NCBI GenBank assembly: GCA_027488785.1
Contig: JAIYAY010000009.1
Location: forward strand, 1-64,000
Source: Sphingomonadales bacterium
Lineage (GTDB): Bacteria > Pseudomonadota > Alphaproteobacteria > Sphingomonadales > Sphingomonadaceae
Length of the DNA: 64,000 nt
Direction of reading: 5' to 3'
The notes below the pieces were generated by a model. That model saw nothing but the letters and a program-made list of their open reading frames with translations. It was not told where the DNA came from and ran no database searches. Position numbers and translations under genes: made by a program. Of the stretch, positions 55,394-64,000 are shown in pieces; position 1 is the stretch's first letter, and the number at the start of each line of letters is the position of its first letter.

Positions 55394-56855
55394 GCCGCAG
55401 CTCATTTGGCGAAAGCGCATCGCTGACACCGAAACGCCGGTGTCAGCTGCGTTGAAATTGTTTGAGGCAGAGCGCGGCGATTTCATTCTGGAATCAGTCG
55501 AGGGCGGTGAAACGCGCGGTCGCCATAGCCTTATTGGTATAGCGCCCGACCTTGTGTTCCGCGCCGCTGGCGACAAAGCTGAAATCAACAGCCAATGGAT
55601 GACAGATCGGGAGGCGTTTGTTCCCTCCCCGCTGCCGTCGCTCGATGCATTGCGGGCCTTGGCGGCGGAATGCCGGATGGATGTTCCCGAAGAACTGCCA
55701 CCTGCCCTTGCCTGTCTTGTTGGCTATTTTGGCTATGAGACTATTGGTTTGGTTGAGAAACTTCCTCGTGCGCCGCAGTCGGCATTGGAATTGCCCGACA
55801 TGCTGTTTGTGCGACCAACGGTCATATTGTTATTCGACCGATTGAAGGACGAGATGTTCCTTGTGGCACCCGTTTGGACGGGCATAGCAGATGCGCGTGC
55901 GGTTGCGCTGGCCCATGAACGCTTGGATGAGGCAGAACGATTGCTCGATGCGGGGCATGCTGCCCAGGTAGCGCCAAAGGTACAGAATGATGGACAAGAA
56001 CTGAAGTTGCAGCCTGTCCTTCCCGCCGGACGCTATGCAGACATGGTCGCTGCCGCCAAAGATTACATACAGGCGGGCGACATATTCCAAGTAGTGTTGG
56101 CGCAGAGGTTCACCGCGCCTTTTGATCTCCCCCCTGTACATCTGTATCGCGCATTGCGGCGGATAAACCCCTCGCCATTTCTGTATTTCATCGACCTTCC
56201 CGGTTTTGCGCTTATCGGTTCGAGCCCCGAAATACTGGTGCGGGCGCGTGGCGGAGAAGTTACGATCCGTCCAATTGCGGGAACGCGGCCGCGCGGCAAA
56301 AGCAGTATTGAAGATGCGGAAAACAAGGCATCCCTGCTGGCCGACCCCAAGGAGCGCGCAGAGCATCTCATGCTTCTTGATTTGGGCCGCAACGATGTGG
56401 GCCGCGTGACCAAGGGCGGCAGCGTGACCGTCACTGATAGCTATATGGTCGAATTTTACAGCCATGTGATGCACATTGTGTCCAATGTAGTTGGCGAGTT
56501 GGCCGATGATAAAGATGCGATTGATGCCTTATTCGCTGGCTTTCCAGCAGGAACAGTGTCCGGCGCACCCAAAGTCCGCGCGTGCGAAATCATATCAGAG
56601 CTCGAACCTGAAACCCGCGGGGCTTATGCCGGCGGGGTCGGCTATTTTTCGCCTAATGGCGATATGGATAGCTGCATCGTCTTGCGCACCGCGGTGGTGA
56701 AGGACGGGGTCATGCATGTGCAGGCTGGGGCTGGTATCGTTGCAGACAGTGACCCCGCATATGAACAACGCGAATGTGAGGCCAAGGCGGGCGCACTCAT
56801 TGCGGCGGCGCGCGAAGCCATCCGTGTCGCCGGTGAAGCAAAATTCGGGCAATAG
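55380..56855 (+). CDS. trpE: Anthranilate synthase component I
   Basis: 491 residues from a GTG at 55380 inside the end of ppiD. N-terminal feedback-site region shows LLESVEGGE-type motif as FILESVEGGETRGRHSLIG (tryptophan binding). The chorismate-binding C-terminal half has QRFTAPFDLPPVHLYRALRRINPSP, IAGTRPRGKS, HLMLLDLGRNDVGRV and FPAGTVSGAPKVRACEII, all catalytic or metal-binding segments. Works with TrpG to make anthranilate. Start of the trpE-trpG-trpD-trpC group; trpF, trpB and trpA are not in the window. Confidence 0.95.
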   Translation: MTATKPQLIWRKRIADTETPVSAALKLFEAERGDFILESVEGGETRGRHSLIGIAPDLVFRAAGDKAEINSQWMTDREAFVPSPLPSLDALRALAAECRMDVPEELPPALACLVGYFGYETIGLVEKLPRAPQSALELPDMLFVRPTVILLFDRLKDEMFLVAPVWTGIADARAVALAHERLDEAERLLDAGHAAQVAPKVQNDGQELKLQPVLPAGRYADMVAAAKDYIQAGDIFQVVLAQRFTAPFDLPPVHLYRALRRINPSPFLYFIDLPGFALIGSSPEILVRARGGEVTIRPIAGTRPRGKSSIEDAENKASLLADPKERAEHLMLLDLGRNDVGRVTKGGSVTVTDSYMVEFYSHVMHIVSNVVGELADDKDAIDALFAGFPAGTVSGAPKVRACEIISELEPETRGAYAGGVGYFSPNGDMDSCIVLRTAVVKDGVMHVQAGAGIVADSDPAYEQRECEAKAGALIAAAREAIRVAGEAKFGQ

Positions 56856-56896
56856 TGCCTCTTCCACCCACGCGGCAAAGCCGCTAGGGACGCCGC

Positions 56897-57496
56897 ATGA
56901 TCTTAGTCATCGACAATTATGACAGCTTTACTTGGAACCTTGTTCATTATCTTATGGAACTTGGCGCTGAGGTAGAAGTTGTCCGCAATGACGATATTTC
57001 CGCAGGACAAGCCTTGTCATCGGGTGCACAAGCGTTCCTGATTTCACCCGGGCCGAAAACGCCCAATGAAGCGGGTGTGAGCCTTGATCTCGTTGCTGCT
57101 TGCGCTGATGCTGAAAAGCCTTTGCTGGGAGTGTGCCTCGGCCACCAGACGATTGGGCAGCATTTTGGCGGCACCGTCGCCCGCGGTGGCCTTATGCATG
57201 GCAAAACCTCGCCCGTTACGCATGATAATAGCGGCCTGTTCACAGGTTTACCCTCCCCATTTCAGGCGACCCGCTACCATTCCTTGATCGTCGAAAATGT
57301 TCCCTCGACTTTGGTTGTAAATGCCACCAGCGATGACGGCCATGTCATGGGCTTTCGCCACGCTACATTGCCGATCCATAGCGTGCAGTTTCATCCCGAA
57401 AGTATCGCGACCGAATATGGGCACGCCATGTTGGCCAATTTCATGCATATTGCAGGGATGAAGGTGACGGAAAAAGCGGAAAGCGTGCGCGTATGA
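56897..57496 (+). CDS. trpG: Anthranilate synthase component II (glutamine amidotransferase)
   Basis: 199 residues, class I glutamine amidotransferase. N-terminal ILVIDNYDSFTWNLVHYL, nucleophile Cys in GVCLGHQTIGQHFGG, and the His-Glu dyad in VQFHPESIAT. It supplies ammonia to TrpE; in many bacteria the same subunit also serves aminodeoxychorismate synthase (PabA role). It lies 41 bp downstream of trpE. Confidence 0.94.
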   Translation: MILVIDNYDSFTWNLVHYLMELGAEVEVVRNDDISAGQALSSGAQAFLISPGPKTPNEAGVSLDLVAACADAEKPLLGVCLGHQTIGQHFGGTVARGGLMHGKTSPVTHDNSGLFTGLPSPFQATRYHSLIVENVPSTLVVNATSDDGHVMGFRHATLPIHSVQFHPESIATEYGHAMLANFMHIAGMKVTEKAESVRV

Positions 57497-57553
57497 TCGC
57501 GGTCTCGAACACCGTCATGCGGGATTTGTTTAATTGCAGTGAACAACCAAATC

Positions 57554-57664
57554 TCGTCATGCTGAACTTGTTTCAGTATAACAAACCACTGCCGCCTGTT
57601 ATCCTGAAACAAGTTCAGGATGACGAGATTGGAGTGGGTATCCTGAATCAAGTTCAGGATGACG
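57554..57664. repeat. Dispersed palindromic repeat, copy 4 (three units, between trpG and trpD)
   Basis: Three related units: CGTCATGCTGAACTTGTTTC (57555 on), TATCCTGAAACAAGTTCAGG with ATGACGA (57600 on), and TATCCTGAATCAAGTTCAGG with ATGACGA (57639 on). Units 2 and 3 are near-identical direct copies 39 bp apart; unit 1 is inverted to both. Same family as the copies at 9034, 11282 and 28744, but with an extra unit. It fills most of the 187-bp gap that splits the trp cluster; a short reading frame across it is an artefact of the repeat. Confidence 0.88.
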
Positions 57665-57683
57665 AAACCTGGGCCTTTTCGCG

Positions 57684-58679
57684 ATGAACCCTTTTGGCAA
57701 TTTGCCCGACCCCCGAGGTCTGTTCGACCATGATGAGGCGGCACAGGCCTTTGCCGATATATTAGATGCCCGCGCGTCAGAAGACGAGATTGAGGCTTTT
57801 CTGATTGCGCTGAGCGCGCGCGGTGAGACGATGGTGGAAATCGCGGCAGCGGCGCAGGCGATGCGCGACCGCTTGATCCCTATAGACGCGCCAGCGGGAG
57901 CGATAGACGTATGTGGCACGGGTGGTGATGGTCATCATACGTTGAATGTCTCTACCGCCGTATCTTTGGTTGTTGCTGCATGCGACGTGCCTGTCGCCAA
58001 ACATGGCAACCGCGCGGCATCTTCCAAGGCAGGCGCAGCGGACACGTTGGAGGCGCTTGGCCTTAACATGGAACGCGCGGGACAGATGGCAGAAGAAACG
58101 CTGAAGGACTTGGGTATCTGCTTTCTGTTCGCCGCCAATCACCATCCAGCGATGAAGCGTATTCAGCAGATACGCCTGCGTATTGGCCAACGCACAATTT
58201 TCAATCTGATGGGTCCATTGGCCAATCCCGCACGCGTGCAACGACAGCTTATTGGTATTGCACGCCCCGCTTATGTCCCTGTTTATGCAGAGGCGCTGCA
58301 TCATTTAGGAACCGAACATGCGCGGATCATTTCCGGCGATGAAGGCTTGGATGAATTGAGCCTTGCCGGTGGCAATGAAGTTGCAGTCGTGGAACCCGGC
58401 GGCGTTCGCTATCAACGCACAACGGCGGCGGATGCCGGCCTTCCTACTTACCCCGTTGAAGCCATTCGTGGCGGTGATGCGCAGCATAATGCACTTGCAT
58501 TGCGCAAGCTGCTTCAGGGCGAGCATGGCGCATATCGCGACGCTGTCTTGTTCAATGCGGCTGCTGCTTTGGTCGTCGCTGGTGTTGTGGAAACTATGCT
58601 AGAGGGCGTGGAAGAAGCAGCAGAAGCCATCGACAAGGGTCTTGCTAATGCTTTACTTAATTGTTGGGTGGCCTATTGA
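57684..58679 (+). CDS. trpD: Anthranilate phosphoribosyltransferase
   Basis: 331 residues. Glycine-rich PRPP site [50 protein letters not shown] and the Glu-Asp metal pair in [10 protein letters not shown] are all present. It attaches phosphoribose to anthranilate. The TGATG overlap with trpC couples translation. A palindromic repeat lies just upstream, so its expression may depend on readthrough from trpG. Confidence 0.95.
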   Translation: MNPFGNLPDPRGLFDHDEAAQAFADILDARASEDEIEAFLIALSARGETMVEIAAAAQAMRDRLIPIDAPAGAIDVCGTGGDGHHTLNVSTAVSLVVAACDVPVAKHGNRAASSKAGAADTLEALGLNMERAGQMAEETLKDLGICFLFAANHHPAMKRIQQIRLRIGQRTIFNLMGPLANPARVQRQLIGIARPAYVPVYAEALHHLGTEHARIISGDEGLDELSLAGGNEVAVVEPGGVRYQRTTAADAGLPTYPVEAIRGGDAQHNALALRKLLQGEHGAYRDAVLFNAAAALVVAGVVETMLEGVEEAAEAIDKGLANALLNCWVAY

Positions 58680-59461
58680 TGGCAGACAAGCTCGCAGAAA
58701 TTTGCGTGACCAAACGGGTCGAGGTTTCAAAGCGCAAGCCAACAGGCTTGGCACATTGGCCAACGCCGTCGGCTCCTCGCGGGTTTGAAGCAGCGCTCCG
58801 GCGCAAGAGCCAGAGCGGTATTGCGCTAATTGCGGAGATCAAGAAAGCAAGCCCCTCCAAAGGCCTAATCCGTGCGGATTTCGACCCAGCGGCACATGCA
58901 GCGGCATATCAGGCCGGGGGTGCGGCTTGCCTGTCCGTGTTGACTGACGCACCTTATTTTCAGGGGCATGAGGATTATCTGATCGCGGCGCGGGTGGCGT
59001 GTGACCTGCCCGTGATCCGCAAGGATTTCATGGTTGATCCGTGGCAATGTTCAGAAGCGCGTGCGATGGGCGGTGATGCGATATTGATTATCGTAGCGGC
59101 CCTGGACGATATTGTGATGATCGAGATTGAGGATGCCGCGCGGCAGAACGGTCTGGATGTATTGGTTGAGGTCCATGACGAGGCCGAAATGGAACGCGCG
59201 CTCAAACATCTGAAATCCAAACTTGTTGGCGTGAACAACCGCAATTTGAAAACGTTTGAGGTGGATTTGGCCACGACGGAACGACTGGCAAAGTTGGTAC
59301 CGGATGACATTCTGCTTGTTTGCGAAAGCGGGATATCGACGCATGCCGATTGCCTGCGCATGACAGAGGCTGGCGTAAATACCTTCCTTGTCGGGGAGAG
59401 CCTGATGCGGCAGGATGATATTCAATCCGCAACAGAAAGGCTTTTGACAGGTCATGGCTAA
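58679..59461 (+). CDS. trpC: Indole-3-glycerol phosphate synthase
   Basis: 260 residues from ATG 58679 (overlapping the trpD stop, with GGGTGG upstream); an in-frame TTG six codons earlier is less likely. TIM barrel with [21 protein letters not shown] (catalytic Lys), [37 protein letters not shown] and VCESGIST. Single-function TrpC, not fused to TrpF. Its 3' end overlaps moaC by 8 bp. Confidence 0.95.
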   Translation: MADKLAEICVTKRVEVSKRKPTGLAHWPTPSAPRGFEAALRRKSQSGIALIAEIKKASPSKGLIRADFDPAAHAAAYQAGGAACLSVLTDAPYFQGHEDYLIAARVACDLPVIRKDFMVDPWQCSEARAMGGDAILIIVAALDDIVMIEIEDAARQNGLDVLVEVHDEAEMERALKHLKSKLVGVNNRNLKTFEVDLATTERLAKLVPDDILLVCESGISTHADCLRMTEAGVNTFLVGESLMRQDDIQSATERLLTGHG

Positions 59462-59921
59462 TCTTACGCATCTCGACGCCGATGGCGGCGCGCATATGGT
59501 CGATGTATCGGCCAAAGCAGACACTGCGCGGGAGGCGGTTGCCGAAGGCCGGATAACCATGTCTGCCGAAGCGCTTGCGGCGATACGCGCCGGTAATATG
59601 AAAAAAGGCGATGTGTTGGGCACAGCGCGCATCGCGGGCATACTGGCGGCGAAGAAAACAAGCGAACTCATTCCCTTGTGCCATCCGCTGATGCTGTCCA
59701 AAATCAGCGTTGACTTTGCCTATGAGGCATCGGACATTCGTGTTGAAGCTCGGGTGCGGCTCAACGGGCCAACGGGCGTGGAGATGGAGGCCTTGACCGC
59801 CGTCACTGTTACCTTGTTAACCCTCTATGACATGGCCAAAGCCCTCGACAAGTCGATGGTGATTTCAGACGTGCGTCTGCTGTCCAAAACTGGCGGCAAA
59901 TCGGGTGATTATCGGGCATGA
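59454..59921 (+). CDS. moaC: Cyclic pyranopterin monophosphate synthase MoaC
   Basis: 155 residues. Second step of molybdenum cofactor synthesis, with MoaA. Family motifs: [50 protein letters not shown] in the variant [15 protein letters not shown], and [18 protein letters not shown]. Overlaps trpC at its start and moeA at its end (ATGA), so it is coupled to the trp genes at the translation level. moaA is not in the window. Confidence 0.95.
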   Translation: MANLTHLDADGGAHMVDVSAKADTAREAVAEGRITMSAEALAAIRAGNMKKGDVLGTARIAGILAAKKTSELIPLCHPLMLSKISVDFAYEASDIRVEARVRLNGPTGVEMEALTAVTVTLLTLYDMAKALDKSMVISDVRLLSKTGGKSGDYRA

Positions 59922-61099
59922 TATCGGTTGCAGAAGCGCAGGCCAGGTTGCTGGCTTTGGCCTCTTCTTTGCCCCCAATTGAACGAGAATTGATGCAGGC
60001 TGTGCGGCATTATTTGCACGCACCATTGACGGCGATACGCACGCAACCGGCGGCCGATCTATCTGCCATGGATGGTTATGCCATTGCTGTAGATGATTTT
60101 CCCGGCCCATGGCGCGTGATTGGCGAAAGCGCCGCGGGACATCCTTTTGCCGGCGCTTTGCAAAGCGGCGAGGCTGTTCGCATTTTTACTGGCGCGCATG
60201 TGCCGCACAACGCGGATAGCGTCTTGATACAAGAAAATGCGGTGCGCGACGGCGACATAATGCGTGTTACTGACGACTGTGCGCCGAAGCTCGGAGCCAA
60301 TATCCGCCGCCTTGGTAGCGATTTTCAGGCTGGTGATAATGTTCTACCCGCCGGTAGTTATTTAGACGCAGGTGCTATTGCCGTGGCTGCGATGGCAGGG
60401 CATGGAAAACTCATTGTGGGTCGCATGCCGCGCATCGGGATTGCCGCCACTGGGGATGAATTGGTCACCGCGGGTGCATCCACTGGTCCAGCTCAAATCC
60501 CCTGCTCCAACAGCCCTATGTTGCAAGCCATGCTCGCTGGCCTGCCCTGCGATGTGATGGATGCGGGCATCTTGCGCGATGATTTGACGGCGCTTGAGAC
60601 CAGCCTGTTAGCGCTTTCCCAACAAGTCGATATCATTGTCACGACAGGTGGCGCATCGGTTGGCGATCATGATCTGGTGCAGACCGCGTTGGTGAACATC
60701 GGCGCACAGATGGATTTCTGGAAAGTCGCCATGCGTCCTGGAAAACCTTTGATGGCAGGCAAAATTGGAAATGCGATGGTCCTTGGCCTGCCCGGTAACC
60801 CCTCTTCTGCCTTCGTCACGGCATTTTTGTTTCTCTTACCACTCATCCGTCACATGGCCGGCAGCACATCGCCTTTGCCTTTATTATTTGAGGCAGCGTC
60901 TGCATGTGACTTGCCAGCAGGCGGCGATCGCGCCGAGTATTTGCGGGCAACGGTCGAAGGCGGGCATATCACACCGCTTATGGTGCAGGACAGCGGCCTG
61001 ACGCGCACTTTATCTCAAGCCAATGCGCTGCTCATCCAACAGCCAGATGTTCCGCCAAGACCCAAGGGCAATATGGTTCAATATATGCGCCTATCGTAA
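59918..61099 (+). CDS. moeA: Molybdopterin molybdenumtransferase MoeA
   Basis: 393 residues. Inserts molybdate into adenylylated molybdopterin. Seen: [47 protein letters not shown], the active-site loop [14 protein letters not shown], and [13 protein letters not shown] followed by the C-terminal domain. Its start overlaps moaC by 4 bases. lexA follows after a 91-bp gap with its own promoter. Confidence 0.95.
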   Translation: MISVAEAQARLLALASSLPPIERELMQAVRHYLHAPLTAIRTQPAADLSAMDGYAIAVDDFPGPWRVIGESAAGHPFAGALQSGEAVRIFTGAHVPHNADSVLIQENAVRDGDIMRVTDDCAPKLGANIRRLGSDFQAGDNVLPAGSYLDAGAIAVAAMAGHGKLIVGRMPRIGIAATGDELVTAGASTGPAQIPCSNSPMLQAMLAGLPCDVMDAGILRDDLTALETSLLALSQQVDIIVTTGGASVGDHDLVQTALVNIGAQMDFWKVAMRPGKPLMAGKIGNAMVLGLPGNPSSAFVTAFLFLLPLIRHMAGSTSPLPLLFEAASACDLPAGGDRAEYLRATVEGGHITPLMVQDSGLTRTLSQANALLIQQPDVPPRPKGNMVQYMRLS

Positions 61100-61127
61100 A
61101 GTCTGGACACAAGATATGCGATTGTTC

Positions 61128-61159
61128 TTGACTTAACCTCTTTTGTTCTCTAATCGTTC
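61128..61159 (+). promoter_or_regulatory. lexA promoter with overlapping SOS box
   Basis: TTGACT (61128-61133), a 17-bp spacer and TAATCG (61151-61156) form a plausible sigma-70 promoter. GTTCTCTAATCGTTC (61145-61159) is a perfect alphaproteobacterial LexA box, GTTC-N7-GTTC, and covers the -10 element. This is what autorepression of lexA requires. A further GTTC-N9-GAAC palindrome lies at 61167-61183. Confidence 0.85.
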
Positions 61160-61190
61160 CATTCATGTTCAACAGGATGGAACCCTGAAT

Positions 61191-61874
61191 ATGCTCACGG
61201 CGAAACAGCACGAACTGCTTGTGTTCATTAACCAGCGACTGGATGAAAGCGGCATCTCTCCCTCTTTTGAGGAGATGAAAGCGGCGCTTGATCTGAAGAG
61301 TAAATCCGGGGTGCACCGTTTGATTGGCGCTTTGGAAGAGCGCGGCTTTATCCGGCGATTGGCCAACCGTGCGCGCGCGCTTGAAGTGATGAAAATGCCC
61401 GAAGGCGGGAATTTAGGCAGTAACAATGTGGCGCGCCTTGCGCCTTTGAAGGAAACCAAGCCGCAAATTCAGATTCCTGTTGCCGCTAATGATGTCATGG
61501 AAATCCCGCTCCATGGCAAGATTGCTGCCGGCGTTCCGATTGAGGCGCTTGAAGGTCAGAATTCATTGTCTGTGCCGATGGCTTTGTTGGGTGCTGGAGA
61601 GCATTATGCGCTTGAGGTGTCCGGTGACTCGATGATTGAGGCGGGGATATTGGATGGCGATTATGCCCTGATCCGTAAGGCGAATACGGCGCGCGATGGC
61701 GAAATTGTGGTGGCGTTGGTGCGCGGTGAGGAAGCAACTTTGAAGTATCTGCGCCGTGAAGGTCAGCAGATCCGCCTTGATCCTGCCAATGGCAGCTATG
61801 AACCGCAATATTATGCGCAGCATGAGGTTGAGGTTCAGGGCAAGCTCGCCGGACTGCTCCGCCGTTATCATTGA
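61191..61874 (+). CDS. lexA: SOS repressor LexA
   Basis: 227 residues from ATG 61191; an in-frame ATG at 61167 would overlap the operator region and is not family-like. N-terminal winged helix-turn-helix [20 protein letters not shown] ... [13 protein letters not shown]. The self-cleavage Ala-Gly bond is in [11 protein letters not shown], the catalytic Ser in [14 protein letters not shown], and the catalytic Lys in [11 protein letters not shown]. An SOS box overlaps its promoter. It converges on comEC with a 7-bp overlap. Confidence 0.96.
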   Translation: MLTAKQHELLVFINQRLDESGISPSFEEMKAALDLKSKSGVHRLIGALEERGFIRRLANRARALEVMKMPEGGNLGSNNVARLAPLKETKPQIQIPVAANDVMEIPLHGKIAAGVPIEALEGQNSLSVPMALLGAGEHYALEVSGDSMIEAGILDGDYALIRKANTARDGEIVVALVRGEEATLKYLRREGQQIRLDPANGSYEPQYYAQHEVEVQGKLAGLLRRYH

Positions 61875-63997
61875 TACGTTCCATTCGCCGCGCGGGCAGC
61901 ATGCGCAGCCTGCACCCAGGGTAAATGGCGGCTGTTTTCATTCGCGGTAACCACATGTTGTGTATCCAGATAAAAGGCTAGGCCGCCCGTTTGTTCAAGC
62001 AATCGGCGGTCCAGCTTTATCCATTTTGGACGGCATGATTTCGGCAACCATCGGTCGCTCACGACGATATCGACGCGTTTACATGCTGCGGCCATTTCCA
62101 TGGAAGGTATCGGGTTGCGTGTTCTGGTGGCGAGTAATGTCCACGAACGGTCCTCACCCTCCAAGACAACTACGCAATTGTCGGCGGTGCACTCGGCGCC
62201 TGGCCAGTCCTCAATCTGTATCGCTTCTGTATCGCTGCCAGCTTTCTCAAAAATCATCCCCCGCATAAACTCCCCCGCCCTACCGCGGAGCAATGCAACG
62301 TCGCCATCTTTACTGACCAAGGCTAAATGCTTGCCATCGCCCGTCACCAATATGTCCGGACGTGGTGCCATGACCATAAAAATGATGCCAAACAAACAAA
62401 GCGCAACACCGCAGTAACGGACACTCGTTGTCAGCAAGCCAAAAATTAACGCGCCAACAACAAAGGTTCCAAAGGCCCATATCGGCATCTCAGGCATCAT
62501 TGTGACCGCACCGAGCAAACCACTCACAGCATGCGCGAGCGCCAATATCGCCGCGATGCCCTGCCCCGCCATCCACCAAAATGGTTGACCCAAACCAACC
62601 AAGTCAAAAACCAACGCTAATGCTTCCAACGGCATGATGATGAAGGTTGTCATTGGAATGGCCGCTACGTTGGCCAAGGCCCCGTAAAGTCCGGCCTTAT
62701 GGAAATGAAACAGGGCAATGGGAGTCAGCACAATCTCAATAGCGATGCCCGTGATAATGAGCGATACCACCGCCCGTGCCATCTTTATGAAAAAGCTTTC
62801 GTCGCGCCTTTCGGTAAAGCGTTTAACAATTGGCAGATCATGCATGACCACGATGGTCGCAACGGCCGCAAAACTAAGCTGAAAACTGGGACCCGCCATC
62901 GCTTCCGGCCAGAATATCAACACCAGCATCGCACCAAAAGCCACCAATCGGAGCGTGAGCGCATCGCGCCCCATCGCCAGCGCAATTAGGATGAGGATCG
63001 CCGCAATGCAGGATCGGACAGTGGGCACTTCTGCCCCCGTCAACAATGTATAGCCCAGCGCAGCCAAAGCAGACGTTGCTGCGGCAACCACGGGGATAGG
63101 AATGCGCAGGGCAAGCCATGATGACAAGGACAATAAGCGGCTCACCGCGATGAATATGAAGCCAACCACCGCAGTCACATGCAGCCCGCTAATCGACAAA
63201 AGATGGGCCAAACCGCTGTCGCGCATAGCCTGAGCATCTGCGGGGCTGATATGTCCCTGATCACCGGTGACCAGTGCCGCGCCAATTGCGCCGCTCCCTT
63301 GCGGCATGGATACCAATATATGCTCTGTCAGTGCGGTGCGGTGCGTCGCAAACCATGCATCGCCATCGGCTTTCTGAAAGAGTTGCACCTCCCCCAAGGC
63401 CGTTCCAGTCGCGCCAATCTGTTGAAACCATGCCCGACGGGCAAAGTCATATCCGCCGGGCAAGCTTGGCCCAGCAGGCGGTAACAGGCGGGCGCGCAAC
63501 CGAATTATCGCGCCAGGTTGGAAGTCGTTTTGATATTGCTCCGGTGACAGGTTCACCCGCACAAATGGCGGCAAGTCCGAACTGCTGCCAGTAGCGAGAC
63601 GTAACCGATAGACATTGCGCGCGGAGATGTTTTCGACAGCCTCAATCTGTCCATAAAACTCCCCAATCCATATCTTCCCTAAAACGGGTTGAGCGACAGT
63701 ATTGGATCGAAAGGCAATCAGGAAAAAACCAAGCAATATCGCAATAGCCGCCATACGGGTCAGCTGCCGCAATCGGCCATGGATCGGCGCTAAGAACCCG
63801 AAAATCAACAAGGCCGCGCATGCCATTGCCAATCCGGTCCAAGCAGATGTGCCGAAAAACTGCCAAAAGGCGATGCCGAATCCGATACCAACGGGAAGCC
63901 ATAATGGTGTTTGATCGCGTTCGCGGTCGAGCCAGTTTTCGATAACCACAAACAAGGTTCTTCGCGTACTGAGCTGAGCATCATCGCTCGCGGTCAC
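61868..63997 (-). CDS. comEC: ComEC/Rec2 family DNA-uptake channel protein, start at or beyond the window edge
   Basis: 709 residues from a GTG at 63997; the frame stays open to the right edge, so the true start may be a few codons outside. N-terminal soluble OB-like DUF4131 region after two helices, then the competence domain with [17 protein letters not shown] and the many helices of the channel (HLLSISGLH is the family signature). The C-terminal part lacks a full metallo-beta-lactamase domain: only about 170 residues follow the last helix, without the HxHxDH motif, which is a common short form. It transports single-stranded DNA into the cytoplasm. dprA is also in this window. Confidence 0.88.
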   Translation of the reverse strand: MTASDDAQLSTRRTLFVVIENWLDRERDQTPLWLPVGIGFGIAFWQFFGTSAWTGLAMACAALLIFGFLAPIHGRLRQLTRMAAIAILLGFFLIAFRSNTVAQPVLGKIWIGEFYGQIEAVENISARNVYRLRLATGSSSDLPPFVRVNLSPEQYQNDFQPGAIIRLRARLLPPAGPSLPGGYDFARRAWFQQIGATGTALGEVQLFQKADGDAWFATHRTALTEHILVSMPQGSGAIGAALVTGDQGHISPADAQAMRDSGLAHLLSISGLHVTAVVGFIFIAVSRLLSLSSWLALRIPIPVVAAATSALAALGYTLLTGAEVPTVRSCIAAILILIALAMGRDALTLRLVAFGAMLVLIFWPEAMAGPSFQLSFAAVATIVVMHDLPIVKRFTERRDESFFIKMARAVVSLIITGIAIEIVLTPIALFHFHKAGLYGALANVAAIPMTTFIIMPLEALALVFDLVGLGQPFWWMAGQGIAAILALAHAVSGLLGAVTMMPEMPIWAFGTFVVGALIFGLLTTSVRYCGVALCLFGIIFMVMAPRPDILVTGDGKHLALVSKDGDVALLRGRAGEFMRGMIFEKAGSDTEAIQIEDWPGAECTADNCVVVLEGEDRSWTLLATRTRNPIPSMEMAAACKRVDIVVSDRWLPKSCRPKWIKLDRRLLEQTGGLAFYLDTQHVVTANENSRHLPWVQAAHAARAANGTYQ

Positions 63998-64000
63998 TCT

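Noticed and set aside
57493-57687. Short open frame across the trpG-trpD gap
   Set aside because: It is the translation of the palindromic repeat units (recurring KQVQDDE-type residues), a known kind of false gene.
1-64000. CRISPR array, prophage, insertion sequence, toxin-antitoxin pair, tRNA or rRNA gene
   Set aside because: No regularly spaced repeats, no integrase or transposase, no tRNA-like cloverleaf and no rRNA segment were seen; gene content is core-like throughout.

Overview
The window is a gene-dense chromosomal segment of an alphaproteobacterium. Gene content and order point to the Sphingomonadales: a ppiD-trpE-trpG-trpD-trpC-moaC-moeA-lexA run facing comEC, lepB-rnc-era, tpiA-secG-pyrG, an alphaproteobacterial-type LexA site (GTTC-N7-GTTC), C4-pathway 5-aminolevulinate synthase, a ROSE-like leader on a small heat-shock gene, and intergenic palindromic repeats built on CTGAACTTGTTTCAG. 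Base composition looks moderate rather than very GC-rich, so a Sphingorhabdus- or Sphingopyxis-like member is my inference, not a proof. I see no prophage, transposase, CRISPR array, rRNA or tRNA gene.

Layout. 1-2876: 3' part of an S9 peptidase and a secreted TonB-like protein (+). 2948-13367 (-): pccB, methylmalonyl-CoA epimerase and mutase, bioB, a DUF1330 gene, pccA, an MHS-type transporter and alanine racemase. Together these make a propionyl-CoA to succinyl-CoA module with its own biotin synthase. 13512-15111 (+): trhO and a GST. 15125-18070 (-): pgi and gor. 18192-20616 (+): lepB-rnc-era. 20669-25018 (-): plsY-dprA and topA. 25260-26480 (+): hemA, converging on a threonine dehydratase.

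27509-31346 (+): carboxynorspermidine dehydrogenase, carboxynorspermidine decarboxylase and ornithine decarboxylase, a likely spermidine route through carboxyspermidine. 31417-32301: two tandem MAPEG proteins. 32298-38542 (-): RlmD-like methyltransferase, ilvD, then ETF-QO, ispE and an N-formylglutamate amidohydrolase-like gene. 38657-41674 (+): divergent UDG-like protein, lytic transglycosylase, moaB. 41719-49343 (-): acyl-CoA ligase, dnaE, glutathione peroxidase, lolD, lolC.

49344-50340: the most interesting non-coding stretch. It holds a compact structured RNA candidate ending in an intrinsic terminator, then a sigma-32-like promoter, a ROSE-type RNA thermometer and an hsp20 gene. 50374-53299 (-): tpiA-secG-pyrG. 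53453-61874 (+): ppiD, trpEGDC, moaC, moeA and SOS-controlled lexA. 61868 to the right edge (-): comEC, possibly clipped.

Most of the window is ordinary core genome. I did not find a clearly new multi-gene system. The best leads are RNA-level and regulatory elements and a few divergent proteins, listed as findings. Several starts were moved inward from the longest open frame using Shine-Dalgarno sites and family N-termini; each case is stated.
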